Assembly: GCF_030052815.1 (NCBI RefSeq)
Contig: NC_079495.1
Coordinates: forward strand, 41,669,651-41,733,650
Direction: 5' to 3'
Length of the DNA stretch: 64,000 nucleotides
Source of the DNA: Hevea brasiliensis
Lineage: Eukaryota; Streptophyta; Magnoliopsida; Malpighiales; Euphorbiaceae
The notes under the pieces were generated by a model. That model was not told where the DNA came from, made no database searches, and saw only the letters and a list, made by a program, of their open reading frames with translations. This document shows, one piece after another, positions 10,801 through 22,521 of the stretch (position 1 is the stretch's first letter; each line of letters opens with the position of its first letter). Position numbers and translations under genes: made by a program.

Positions 10801-13800
10801 AACTCGATTAGACATTGAGGGCTTCCATACTGGGATGTATCTAAGATTAGAGGTTCATGATGTTCCTTTCGAGATGGTTGAACATTTTGATCCCTGCCAT
10901 CCAATCCTGGTTGGAGGAATTGGTTTTGGTGAGGAAAATGTTGGATACATGCAGGTTAGAGAATACTAAATTCGTATTATTATTTTCTTAAAATCTTCTG
11001 GTACTTCAATCTGGATGTTATTTATCTCCCTACTTTCTGTTCTTTTATGTGATCATCATCACAACAATTGGGTGCTACATTTTGTGTTAGATACTTATTG
11101 TTTTTCCCCTCACTTAGTGCTTAATGCTTGTTAATGAAGGAAAGACCACCTCAGATGGTGTCCCTAGAAATTAGTTGAATCTGCCAATTTAGGAATTAAG
11201 CATCAATGGTTTAATTGCTCAAATTCCCGAAGCCCAAAATTTGATGTGTTACACAATAATGCTGCTTTTTATTTATTTATTTATTTATTTTGAGAACAAT
11301 AACACTGAAATTTTAAAAAATAAAATTGATGTCAAAATTTCTATTCCTCATGTACATGGAAAGGAAAGGGGGGAAAATTCTGCAATAGGTAGGAAAAACC
11401 ACATATGAAATGAAAACTAATCACCTACGCTGCTAAACAACTACCAGTTGGAATCAAACGAAATTTAATTTATTGAATCTGAAAGTTTGTGATATTCTCT
11501 TTCAGTTAAATTAACAGTCATGTTGATCTGCAACATATATAAAGTTGATGCTTGTTATTTAGTAAATGCAAGTTTCTTTTAACAGGAAAATTTTGGTTGT
11601 TTAGTTATATTTTGACATCATATCTTAATTTTGATGGTTGGTTTTCTAATTTTCCACACTTGGATGCCATAATATGCCTAATTCTTTCTTCTAGACAAGG
11701 TTAAAACGGCACAGATGGCACAGGAAGGTACTAAAGACTAGAGACCCTATAATTGTGTCTATTGGTTGGAGGCGTTACCAAACTACACCTGTCTATGCAA
11801 TTGAAGATCAAAATGGAAGGCATCGCATGCTCAAGTACACTCCAGAACACATGCATTGTCTTGCCATGTTCTGGGGTCCTCTTGCCCCTCCCCACACCGG
11901 GGTGGTTGCTGTCCAGAATTTATCTAACATTCAGGTTACAATTTGTTTCCTTTTTTTTTATTTTATTTTTTTATTTTTATGGTGCATGCAAGTTTGCATG
12001 TTGAGAGGGCAGTTTATACTTTTTAATTGAATATTGGTTTTTCATGCGAGGATATGCTTGGTTTACAAGTAGAGCACATTAGGTTAGAGGATAGAAAGAA
12101 AAAAAAAGGGGTAGACTTAAATTGACTTGGAGGAGAGTAGTACAACATGACCTAGAAACATTACACATTTCTGAGGATTTAACCCAAAATCGTTTAGAGT
12201 GGAGAAAGTGAATTTATATAGCCGACCCCAAATTTTTGGGATAAAGGCTTAGTGGAGTTGAGTTGATATGCTTGGTTTACAAAGTTCTGAATATAATTGG
12301 TGTTTCAAGTTTGAAGAATGTTGGGTTACAATATTTTTAGGACTTTGCTTTGTAATGGGAGAATATGAGAGTGGGAACATCCCTCATCATTTATCTAGAT
12401 CATACATTCTTCCTTCTTACAGGAGGCAAATATGAATGGAAAATGAGTTGCATGAAATAGATACGATAGATTGTTTGATGTAAAGTTGAAGGTGAAAATG
12501 TGAGAACTGGAAACAGTGTACAAACCCATGAATTTGTTGTAGTCACTGAAAATGTGATATGAAAAACCTTAACTATAACCTAGTTGGTGGAGAATACATG
12601 TTGCATTAAGATTTTCTTTTTCTTTGATGCTTCTCTATGCTGCAAATCTTAATTTTGTGGTCAATAGTGGTAAACATTATTGTTTGACATGTCTTAAGGA
12701 TTTTCTCTTCAAGCTAAACGACTCTGTTAGAGAATAGACAACTCAAACTAATGGTGGTGGTATTTGCTGGCTGATTTCCAGACTTGTGCTTAATTTATAT
12801 TTTCTGTTTGGACTTAAAATGCCCTGTATTTTTGTTTATTTTATTGGGTTATTTTTGGTTTCTTCTTTTTTACATTTTTCTTCACTCACATTATTGTTTT
12901 TGTTTGAATTTCAGGCAGCATTTCGAATAACTGCAACTGCAGTTGTACTCGAGTTCAATCATGCAGCAAAGATAATGAAGAAAGTCAAGCTAGTTGGTTA
13001 TCCATGTAAGATATTCAAGAAGACTGCACTGATCACAAATATGTTTACTTCTGATCTTGAAGTAGCTCGGTTTGAAGGTGCTGCTATTCGAACTGTCAGT
13101 GGGATACGGGGGCAGGTGAAAAAGGTAAATAGGTTTCGTGGATCTTATATTCTGCAGTTATTTTCCTCATGCTGATGCTCATATCACCAGAATTGATGAT
13201 ATGTAGGTATTTATATTTTCAAAACAGAATATTCCTTGGTTTACCTTTGATAACATATTAACATGCATCTCTCAGACAGAATTCTTGTTCATAAGTGATG
13301 GTGTGAGTGTATTACTCTTTCCTATTATATGTTTAGGTAATTTCTGATTGATTTCAATATGCACAGGCTGCAAAAGATGAAATAGGTAATCAGCCCAGAA
13401 AGAAGGGAGGGGCACCAAGAGAGGGAATTGCCCGGTGCACCTTTGAGGACAGGATTTTGATGAGTGACATTGTTTTTCTGCGTGCATGGACTCAAGTTGA
13501 AGTTCCTCAGTTCTATAACCCATTGACTACTTCATTGCAACCTCGTGGTAAGACCTGGCAGGGAATGAAAACGGTGGCTGAATTAAGGAGGGAACACAAT
13601 CTCCCTGTTCCTGCTAACAAGGATTCACAGTACAAGGTAATTTTTTTTATTTGCAGGTGGCAGTTATTATGGCTCGTAGTTATTTCCCCACATCTCTCTT
13701 TTTCCTTCAGATAAAGTGAGCAATTATTTGCCATTTGTGCTATTGTTTGGTAATTCTTTCTTTCTTTTTTCTGACAGCCTATTGAAAGAAAGCCAAAGAA

Positions 13801-14519
13801 GTTCAACCCATTGGTGATACCTAAGTCATTACAGGCAGCACTTCCATTTGAATCCAAACCAAAGGATATACCCAGTCAGAAACGGCCTCTTCTTGAAAAT
13901 AGAAGAGCCGTTGTCATGGATTCTCGAGAGCGAAAACTTCATAGTCTTGTTCAACACCTTCAAAGGATCAGACATGAGAAGGTATGCACTAGGGATCAGA
14001 AGATCAAATATTTGATAGCTTGGGTTAAGTCCTTCGAAAGTGTTTGTTCTTTTCCATTAGAAATAATCATTCGCATGGTTGAAAATTACCAACTCTGATT
14101 GATCCCAGTTTTGAAGTGCAAACTTTGCCGACTTTTGCATCTCTATTGCTGGAAAATGATAGGGGTTGCAAATGATCAAATGTATATTTATGTGTATTTT
14201 TTATCTGGAAAAGAAAAATCTCTGATTTATACAGCTTCATTTATCATATGTTTTTTTGGATTATATTTTGTTGGCAACAATTGATGTGCCTGCTGCCAAA
14301 GTGCTGAGAAATTTTCAACTATCAACCACTAATGCCTTACATGTGGTTTTGCAGATGAAGAAGCGAAAGCTTAGGGAAGAGCAGAAGAGAAAAGAATACG
14401 AAGCAGAGAAAGCCAAGGACGAGCAATTGTCAAGAAAGCGCCAGAGAGAAGAACGGCGTGAGAGATATCGTGTGCAGGACAAATTGAAGAAAAAAATGCG
14501 CAGAAATTCAGAGGCCTAA
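4875..14519 (+). CDS. BMS1: BMS1 ribosome-biogenesis GTPase, 18 coding exons
   Basis: Exons: 4875-5006, 5104-5250, 5641-5731, 5867-5985, 6483-6673, 6805-7015, 7732-7972, 8196-8659, 9245-9341, 9615-9811, 9975-10321, 10548-10641, 10736-10954, 11695-11934, 12915-13124, 13367-13636, 13778-13981, 14355-14519. They join in frame to about 1212 residues, near the usual size for Bms1. The N-terminus is Lys-rich. The P-loop GPPQVGKS is at 90-97, split by intron 2; ECPND follows at 133-137 and the G4-like THLDKF at 185-190. An AARP2CN-type region lies around 230-320, an acidic linker around 410-600, the conserved RIBIOP C-terminal domain around 800-1130, and a Lys/Arg/Glu-rich tail after that. In yeast Bms1 is a nucleolar GTPase of the SSU processome that works with Rcl1 in 18S rRNA maturation; the same role is inferred here. 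Start choice: TACCATGG, first ATG of its exon. All introns are GT-AG except one AT-AC. Confidence 0.96.
4997..5005 (+). promoter_or_regulatory. telo-box-like AAACCCTAA within first coding exon
   Basis: AAACCCTAA overlaps the codons for Q-N-P-K at the end of coding exon 1. Telo-boxes are enriched near the 5' ends of plant ribosome-biogenesis genes. Here the match is inside coding sequence, so a regulatory role is only a possibility. Confidence 0.3.
9864..9937 (+). repeat. perfect 37-bp tandem duplication in BMS1 intron 10
   Basis: Units 9864-9900 and 9901-9937 are identical, starting TAATGAGGATGATTAG. The repeat ends about 37 bp before the acceptor of the next exon (9975), in the region where the branch point and pyrimidine tract would lie. 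Confidence 0.9.
10322..10547 (+). other. U12-type AT-AC intron in BMS1
   Basis: The intron starts ATATCCTCT (10322-10330), close to the U12 donor ATATCCTTT. It ends GATTTAC with AC at 10546-10547. A branch-site-like GACCTTAAT (10529-10537; consensus TTCCTTAAC) lies about 11 bases from the 3' end, the spacing expected for the minor spliceosome. Removing exactly these bases restores the codon CA|G and the reading [16 protein letters not shown] found no GT-AG pair that keeps the frame. Confidence 0.93.
12051..12282 (+). mobile_element. 5'-truncated RTE LINE insertion in BMS1 intron 14, with TSD
   Basis: Direct repeats GATATGCTTGGTTTACAA (18 bp, perfect) at 12051-12068 and 12265-12282 flank a 196-bp insert (12069-12264). 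The insert matches the last part of the LINE at 16237-16654 and includes the words for [12 protein letters not shown] and the 3' end CCCCAAATTTTTGGGATAAAGGCTTAG..., finishing in TTGAGTTG-type repeats typical of RTE elements. It is in the same sense as BMS1 and lies in the middle of a 980-bp intron, so splicing signals are not touched. The reading frame is no longer open. Confidence 0.92.
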
Positions 14520-14990
14520 TGATAGCCGATTAGAATGGTTCGCTGAATCCCCCATTCATCTGGTATGAGGTGCACAGTTGATATCTCAAAATGACATTGC
14601 TGCAAGTTTGCAACGCTAGGCACTCTGACCATCTTGAATGGTAAGATCTTACTCCCAATAGCGCAAAGCCACCAACCATACATTGCTTCCATGAGGATTC
14701 ACATCTCTTGTAATTTAGATCATCATCCAACATTTCTGAGCTATTGTCCATTTCTTTCAAGTACTGAAACTTCGTTTAGACTGAGGATATGAAGAGTGAT
14801 TTGGTTCTGTTTAGGGTTTTCAAGTGTTGAATTGGGCTTTGAGCATCACACTTGAGCTGAGAGAAGTTGGTATTTTGGGCTACTTCATATTAAATTAATC
14901 AAAGTTTTGTAAGAGTTATATTCTAGTTAGTACTTGAAAACTCTGTATATTTATTTTAGAGGGGCAGTTAATTTTGTTTTAATTGAAACA
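14520..14990 (+). other. BMS1 3' UTR and downstream flank
   Basis: Follows the TAA at 14517-14519. It is moderately AT-rich with no competing gene; the - strand ORF at 14530-14760 has no recognisable features. I see no unambiguous poly(A) signal, so the 3' end of the transcript is a guess. Confidence 0.45.
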
Positions 14991-15080
14991 TTTTCATTGA
15001 AGCATAAACACATCTTCGACTCATTATAGCTAGTCACTCTATATAATGCCATGACGATTACCTTTCATTAAAAAATTCAA

Positions 15081-15118
<38 letters not shown>
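15081..15118 (+). repeat. (TAA)n microsatellite
   Basis: About twelve uninterrupted TAA/ATA units just downstream of BMS1. Confidence 0.92.
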
Positions 15119-15129
15119 TAGTATGATGC

Positions 15130-15264
15130 CTTAATTATGGGGATTATTATTATTGTTGACGTTGTCGAGATTAGAGAGAGTTTACAAATCAGCAGGGATC
15201 TACAACAGGGCTTGTGTATTGTCTATTCATGGGAAACTCCAAAAGGTGGTGCATTAAGGGGTGA

Positions 15265-15315
<51 letters not shown>

Positions 15316-15457
15316 CATCATCATCGTCGTCGTCGTCGTTGTTATCGTTGTTGTTGAGATTAGAGAGCCTACAGATCTGTAGACATCTACAACAGGGTTT
15401 GTGTACCGTCTATTCACGGTGAGATTTAAACACAAGATGTGGTCCATTAAGAATTGA

Positions 15458-15492
<35 letters not shown>
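15130..15492 (+). repeat. duplicated unit ending in (ATT)n, with ATC/GTC compound tract
   Basis: Two related units, about 15150-15314 and 15350-15492, share GATTAGAGAG...ACAG/AATC..., ATCTACAACAGGG.TTGTGTA, a GTCTATTCA word and a (G)TGACATTATTATT end that runs into an ATT array (15265-15314 and 15459-15492). Between them the ATT array grades into ATC, then GTC, then GTT units (15315-15355). The long Ile-rich ORFs here are repeat artefacts. Confidence 0.8.
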
Positions 15493-15495
<3 letters not shown>

Positions 15496-16219
15496 CAAGA
15501 AAAATAAAGAAATTTCTTTATAAATTTTTAGATAAATAATTATAAAAATAAAATGAATTTGGAGGTAAATTAGTTTAGTACGTGGGTAAAATTAATTGGA
15601 TTTGGAATGGATAGGGGTGTATAACTATTAGGTCAATAAATGAGTTGGAATATTGGTAAATTCAATTGTAAATAATCACTGCTATGCCTCGTGATACATA
15701 TTAAGTTGGCACAATACACAGTAGGATAACTAAACAAGATAATTTTATTTATTATATTCTTCTAAACATAATTATTTTATTTCAAGAGAGAATTCAAATA
15801 CCCAACTTTATTTACATATTCAAAAGTCTTTTATGTTGCTTTTGGTAAATATTATTTTCCTCAAATGCTAATAACATTTTCTGGAATTTTTCATAATACA
15901 TTTTTATGAGATTTAGATTTAAGACATTACGAGAATCTTTTCAAGGAGAAAATTTCATGATTTATAAAAAGTAATTTTATTTTATGAATAATTACTGAAT
16001 ATTTGAGCTTGAAAATTTTTTCAAAAACTTCAAACACAAATGCATAATGTTTAATTACTTATATAAATCATATGTCAAATTAAATTTAATAATAATAATA
16101 ATTTCAAATTAATCAACATACTATATAAAAAGAGCCTTAATGGTTTGTAACATTTTAATCTTTACTTTTAAGGAAAATTACTTGTAAGATAAACGAAAAA
16201 GCTATGGGCCTTCTTGTCC
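15493..16219. other. AT-rich intergenic stretch
   Basis: No ORF, LTR or LINE motif recognised. Low-complexity AT-rich sequence with short TAA runs near 16088-16101. Confidence 0.5.
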
Positions 16220-16720
16220 AATGAAAGTAAATAACAAATCAACTCAAATCAACTAAGCCTTTATCCCAAAAATTTGGGATCGGCTATATGGATTCGCTTT
16301 TTCCACTCTGAACGATTTTGGGTTAAATCCTTAGAAATGTGTAATGCTTCTAAGTCATGTTGTACTACTTTCCTCCAAGTCAATTTAGGTCTACTCCTTT
16401 TTTTCTTTCTATCCTCTAACCTAATGTGCTCTACTTGTCTAACTGGAACCTCCGTATGTCTACGCTTCACATGACCAAACCACCTCAATCTCCCTTCTCT
16501 CAACTTATCTTCAATTGGCACCACTCCTATCTTTTCTATAATACTTTCATTACGGACTTTATCTAGTCTAGTATGGCCACTCATCCACCTTAACATTCTC
16601 ATCTCTGCAACTCTTATCTTATATGCATACGACTCTTTCAGTGCCCAACAATTTATTAAATTGATGGTTAATAAATTTATTATTAGAGTAATGTTATTTA
16701 CTTAATGAAAGTAAATAACA
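16220..16720 (-). mobile_element. 5'-truncated RTE LINE with 17-bp TSD
   Basis: Direct repeats AATGAAAGTAAATAACA at 16220-16236 and 16704-16720 flank the insertion. The LINE body (16654 down to 16237, - strand) encodes the C-terminal end of a plant RTE ORF: CWALKESYAYKIRVAEMRML, RWMSGHTRLDKVRNESI, then GRLRWFGHVKRR, ending DPKFLG and a stop near 16261. The 3' end carries the TTGAGTTGATT-type tail. The region from 16261 to about 16650 is still open. Bases 16655-16703 are not LINE but an inverted copy of the right flank (described separately). The same family supplied the insert in BMS1 intron 14. Confidence 0.9.
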
Positions 16721-16757
16721 TTACTCTAATAATAAATTTATTAACCATCAATTTAAT
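16655..16757. repeat. 49-bp perfect inverted repeat with 5-base loop
   Basis: Arms 16655-16703 and 16709-16757 read as reverse complements, base by base, around the loop AATGA (16704-16708). The right arm contains most of the right-hand target duplication and the flank beyond it. The left arm sits exactly between the LINE 5' end and that duplication, so it looks like a copy of the flank made during insertion. Confidence 0.9.
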
Positions 16758-17016
16758 TATATACTTATTTTTTCAGATAATTTAAAAATTACTCTAATAT
16801 AAGGTAAAATTTAATTAAATTCATATAAGTTTTAAAAAATTAATAGGTAGAATGTTCAATATATCCCCTTTACTTTTCTCCTATAAATTTCAATATTTTA
16901 TCTATTAAAACTTTCAGTATTAAACATTAAACAAATATTGATATATATTAACGCATTTTGTTAATTAATGCATTCTTTTTATAAACAACAGTTATGAGTT
17001 TATAAATTATAGTTAA

Positions 17017-19548
17017 TGTCACGACCCAACCTATGGGCCGGACCGGCACTAGGACCTGGGCCAGCTTAAAGCCCCCGAGGCCCGTAGTAAGCCTAAATAT
17101 TCCTCAAATCCATAACCAGGCCCACAATTTAGACCCAATATGCATATAAGATAATTTAAATTAAACTGTTATAATTTTATTTTGGGCCAACTTAGCCCAG
17201 AACTTTTCAGAAAACTAAAATCAGGGGAGCCCAGCTCAACCCTATTACCTCATTTATAACCATTTAAAACTCATAAAAATTTTTTCTTTTCATTTATTAA
17301 TATGAAAACTTGAATTCATACAGTCTCTGATAGGCTTAATGCTACTACTAGCACATGCGGAGTCCTAAATTACAAATTTAGAGAATAATAATACAATTAA
17401 GTAATCTTTTCATAACCTGAGAGGAAAGGGACAAAGTTATTCTCAAAAATGTCTCCTCCTGGAGACTGGAAAAATATGGTGAACAGGAGTGAGCGTTCGA
17501 CTTAGAGAGTAAAATATCAATTTTAACCATAATCTCTATAACTATCTAAAACTAATGCACCCTGTAGAGTGAAATGCAACATCAACAACATTTTCACATC
17601 ATAACATCAAAAAGGTAATTTGGAGCACCCACACACCTGTAGTATCAATCATAACATATGGGAGTGATCCCTATACACTCTCTTAAATCCAACTGGTGCC
17701 GGTAATTACTCAAGCTCGGACTTCCACTTAATAACCAAATCGAGGGTCCCAGCTAATTACTCAAGCCGTGACTACCCATCGAAGGATCGGGTCCCAATTA
17801 CTCAGCGTGACTACCGTCCTATCCATAGTCCACACCACATCACACGCACGCCAACGCACGCACACTGCTCCAAATTACCACAACAACATCCATGGCACAT
17901 CAACAATTATGAATGCAACATAAATCGTGCCTAGAGTTTAACTACATAAATATATGCATATAAGTGATGCATGGGCATGCTTGAACATATAATAATATCG
18001 AAATTACAATTAAAATTAATATTTTACTCACAGTACACCGTCGACTATTGTGGCTGCTGGATGCAGGAAAATAGTTGATCTCGATCACCTAATAATTAAA
18101 TTATAAATTTATTAGTACTAACTCAAAATAAAACTCTAAAGAGGCAATAGACAGCCTAATTCATGCCGGAAATCCGGCAGAGTTTCCCCTATACCTGGGA
18201 CCTACCCAACCTGCAAAGAAGCTCAATAACACTTCTAAATTCTCAATTTCCACAATCACATCTCATTAATATCACATGGCCCCTCCTGGGCCCTCCAAAT
18301 CAGACTATACTCAAAATCTTAAAAATTACGTTTTAGTCCCTATAATTGTTATTTTGCAAAAATCCACTCAAACAAGCTCTAAAAATTCTAAAGTTTTGCC
18401 CCGCGGTCCTCAATAATATTGTAAGGCTATTACAAAATGAATTGAAATTTTCTAATCACCCATGAATATTTTATTTAAGAATTTTATTCGATTCCATAAG
18501 TTTCCAACATCTAACATATTCTTAATTCAACCCAATTAAATATTCACATATTTAAACCTCCATCCTCAAGCTTCAACCAATTATATAAAATTTAATTATC
18601 TAAATTTCAAACAATCTTATATGCCCATATGCTAAAAATCTAATTAAAATCCATCCATATTTCTCAAAAATATTCTATAATCACTCAAAAATTCAACTAA
18701 CACCATAGAATATCTCCAAATAATTTTACTTTCATCATATATTTTTCTTAGAATTTTTCTCCAATTTTTCCTGTTTAAGAAACACTGTATTTATGCTCCA
18801 CAGACAGAGAAATAATAGAAATTGTCTTACCCGAAGTTTATCTGTGTCTCAAAAATTCCAAAAATTTATGAGGAAGTCTCTGGAAGTTGAACCATCTCCA
18901 TAGCTCACCGGAGCCACCGCCGGCACCACCGCGCACGGTGGCCGGCCGCCGGTGACATTTGCCGGGTCTGATCATACCACCATGTTCCTCTCCTCTTCCT
19001 CAGTCCATATGTGGTCTCGGATCGTCGATCCAACGGTCGGATCGTCGTAGATCTGACGAAAAAGCTTGAAAAACCCGAAACTTCTCTCCTCCATATCTCA
19101 CTCATCCGACCTCCATTTGCTTCAAAATTGGTGTCAAAAGAAAGCTCTCGGAACAAGCTTTCCAACGCCACCGGAATCGCCTCGATCGGACGTCGGACGA
19201 AGCCGGAATCGCGCCGGAAAGCCGCTGCCCACTGTGCGCGCGTTTTCTCTCTCCTCTCCCTCTCTTGCCGCCGTTTCTGGTGGTCCTGGTGGTCGCCGGA
19301 GGGTCGCCGGCCGGTGGGGAGCTGCTTGGGACGTCGCTGGCCGGTCACCGGAGAAAGGAAGAAGAAGAAGAGAGGGAAGGAAAGGGAGAGAAGAGAAATG
19401 GGGGGGTTTCCTCCCGTTTTTCTTTTGAAAATTTAATTTTTTTTTTTTTTTTTTTATAAAAAGGCTGCTGTGACAGTGGGAAACCCACTGTCACACGCCA
19501 ATCCCATTCTTTAAATTTTTTTTTTTTTAAATTTTTTGGGTTGTTACA
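17017..19548 (-). repeat. 3' LTR of the non-autonomous element
   Basis: 2532 bp, starting TGTCACGACCC and ending GTTGTTACA on the + strand. It is almost identical to 23838-26362 except for clustered small indels near 17640-17830 and 18915-19260. A GC-rich segment lies at 18900-19400. Confidence 0.93.
19453..19494 (-). promoter_or_regulatory. LTR hairpin and TATA-like element
   Basis: GTGACAGTGGG and its reverse complement are separated by AAA (19470-19494), giving an 11-bp perfect stem. On the - strand it is followed by TTTTTATAAA (near 19453-19463) and then by the GC-rich block. The hairpin is repeated exactly in the other LTR at 26282-26306. The position fits an LTR promoter, but this is inference. 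Confidence 0.5.
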
Positions 19549-19566
19549 TTCTTCCCCCCTTAAGAA
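19549..19566 (-). other. polypurine tract of the non-autonomous element
   Basis: TTCTTCCCCCCTTAAG on the + strand, that is CTTAAGGGGGGAAGAA directly before the 3' LTR on the element's own strand. Confidence 0.85.
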
Positions 19567-22472
19567 AAATTCGTCCTCGAATTTTCGAATAAACAAGAGA
19601 TATGGAAAAGAATATTATCGAAATAAGTGCAATCATTACTCCTCCAGCTATGCAGATATTGGTAAAACATTTATTCTTCGAACTCTTCGTATATTATATA
19701 TGACATTCTACTGTTCTCTGATTCTACTATAGTGTCCTATTTGTCATCATCTCTTTCTAGAGATGCTCTTATCTCTTGGCTATTCATTGACCATTCTTCT
19801 GACACTTCAGGTATTCATTATAACTCTATTACTCTCGACTTGATATCTGATAACTTTAATTAACCTTGGCGCTTACCTCACTTTTATTACGCCCTAACGT
19901 GTCTCTTGGTGACTTCAGTCATCATTCCTTTGTTTTAATAATCTCTGTTTTCCCCAATGACATAACTTATGTTCCTTATTCCATGGTATCCTATGAGTAG
20001 CTTTCCTGTAGCACCTAATCTAGGCATCTTGTTCGAGATCTTTACTCTTCCTATGACTTCAGTGGTCAATACCTATAAATCTTCTCCTCCCATGATACTT
20101 CAAATTTTTAATCTCTTTTGTGTCATTACTAAGGTACTTAGACCAACCTCTATCGATCTTATGTAACTAGTCAGGTAGAGTCTCCTCCAAGGGCCAAGTG
20201 TATCATTTATCAATATTGGAAAGTAAACTGGGTCTCTCCTTCTAGGTAACAAAAGTGTTTATATTCTCTGACAACTCAACCCATGCGACTTATCAATTCT
20301 CACTCCTTCTCTGGAATATAAATATCTAGACTTCTTCCTATAGCTTCTTAGTATGTGGCCTACTTCTGACACATTAGCACTCAGATCGAGGCTCTACTAC
20401 TCCTTTAATCTATCATCTCATAATAACTTGTTTTAAACATCTCTTAGTATGTTCCTAGCATACCTATTCCTCCTTATCCTCATCATTATAACTAGCTTTA
20501 CAAGCTTTCTTCCTATTCTTTGGATCTTATCCACTTCCTTTTCCTATTTCTGCTATTGTTGATATCTTTTCAACCCGCTGCACTTATTCCTTAATCTTAA
20601 TCCTATTTCAACCTTACACATTTTTCCTTCAAGGATGTCTATCCCATCATCAACTTTAACTTTCATTTTGTTTCTTAGTCTTATCTTGATTACTAGTTCT
20701 ATTACTTCAGGAATTCTAACCTTACGATTTACTCCTACCAGCACATTCTTCACCTTATGTAACACTTGTAATTAACCATAGAAAATTTTCCTTGTATCCC
20801 ATTTTTCCAACTTAACTATCAGAACATTATCATTCCCTACCAGCCTTAGTAGGAAATTACTTATCCTGGATGGATATGAGCCCCAGAACTATAAGTTCCA
20901 TCTGAACTAACACGGCTATGGGAAATGTGTGCCATGCCTTAATTCTAAACAAAATACTTCATGTGTTCATTCTCCTTAATATAATCACATATACTGCCTA
21001 TAGCTTTCTAAACTTCAACCTCAAATTACCCATCAGCAACAATTTCATCTATTGAAACTCATCCATAAATAGTATTTCCTCTAGCTCATAGTTTAAAACG
21101 GTGGCAAGCCTTGGTAGCTAACTCCTTTTGACTCCTGTCATTATTCTGATCGTCATTTCATATTTAACACTAGGTACGTACTTACTGTCATTCTCATATC
21201 ACGAAATTGTATATGAATTGGTGCCTACTAAACTCTCAAATAACTAGGTCTCCTTGACTCAGTCTCTGTTCCTTATATAACCTTTTTGAATCAAAAGCAC
21301 AAGCTAAACTTGAAAAGAAAGAAAAATATCCTCTTATATTCAACTACGCCCAATTGTCCATATAATAACGTTTAACCTATGTTTCTTAGTCTTTCTCTTC
21401 AAATTTCATCATCTCCTAGCACAATTGTGCTCTACCTATAAGGTATCATCTGCATGAACCCTTTACCGTACCATTGTCCTTCCTGACATAATATTTTATA
21501 ATTTATTAACTTTACTTATACTCGACCTATGATTCATATCTATTATAGTTTATATTGTGCCCTTAACTTTTATTGATTCCTGAAAGATTTCTCTCACTAA
21601 TAAATTCTTCCAACACTAATTCCACCCTTATCTATGGTCATTAATTTGATCCTTGAACTTTCTAGTGATTTATAACCGCCCAGACTTGTCATTTTTCGTT
21701 CTACCCCTACTATTGTCCTGTCGTTATTGCTTCACTACAAAGTGATTCTGTTGATCACACTAAAGACGTTTGCCTGACATTCATAACGAACCTCTAACTA
21801 CCTTCTCACTATCTCAAAAGTCTAACATAAAGCCTCTGTGTCATTATCTATCATTCTTTTCCTCTCATCATACCTATTTGATCCCTTAGATTGACTTTTA
21901 TTCAACTTACTGCTTACTAACTTCTCTTTCTCTGCCTAATTAGATAGTCCGTAATATCATCGCACACCTTCTACTTTTTACTCATTATTATTGTATTCCA
22001 TACCTCCATCACTATTCTTGCTAATATGGTCCCATTTTGGGTTCTCCATCCTTGTCATTCACCTTGCCAAAAATAACACTTAGCCTACCCTATATCTTAA
22101 CTTTGTTCCTTTTATTATGCGCCCTTCGAATTGTCCTTTCATTTATTTCCTTTGTCTTACCCAAAATAGAACTTGACTATTCTATCCCTGGTTCCATTCT
22201 TCTTCCTAACATGACAATTTGCACTGCTAACTATATCTTCCAGAGTCTCTACCACGTTATCACATATCTGTGCTACTCAGATTTGGTCCTTTGATCACTC
22301 TAGCTAGTACTCCCACTGGCATTTAAATTATATTATTGTTTTGAAAAATATGAAGTTAGAAAGGAACTCAGGAAATTGCAGTCATACTTTTATCGTATGA
22401 TTTCTATTCTTATCCTTTAGCTTACATAATACCCTTACTACCTCGAGAACTGATTCTGCCGTAATTTTATTT

Positions 22473-22521
<49 letters not shown>

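Noticed and set aside
14530..14760. 76-residue - strand ORF downstream of BMS1
   Set aside because: It is antisense to the likely 3' UTR, with no recognisable motif or promoter.
19011..19436. 141-residue ORF repeated at 25832-26245, possible LTR-encoded protein
   Set aside because: It lies in the GC-rich part of both LTRs, is antisense to the element, differs by frame-changing indels between the copies, and shows no domain.
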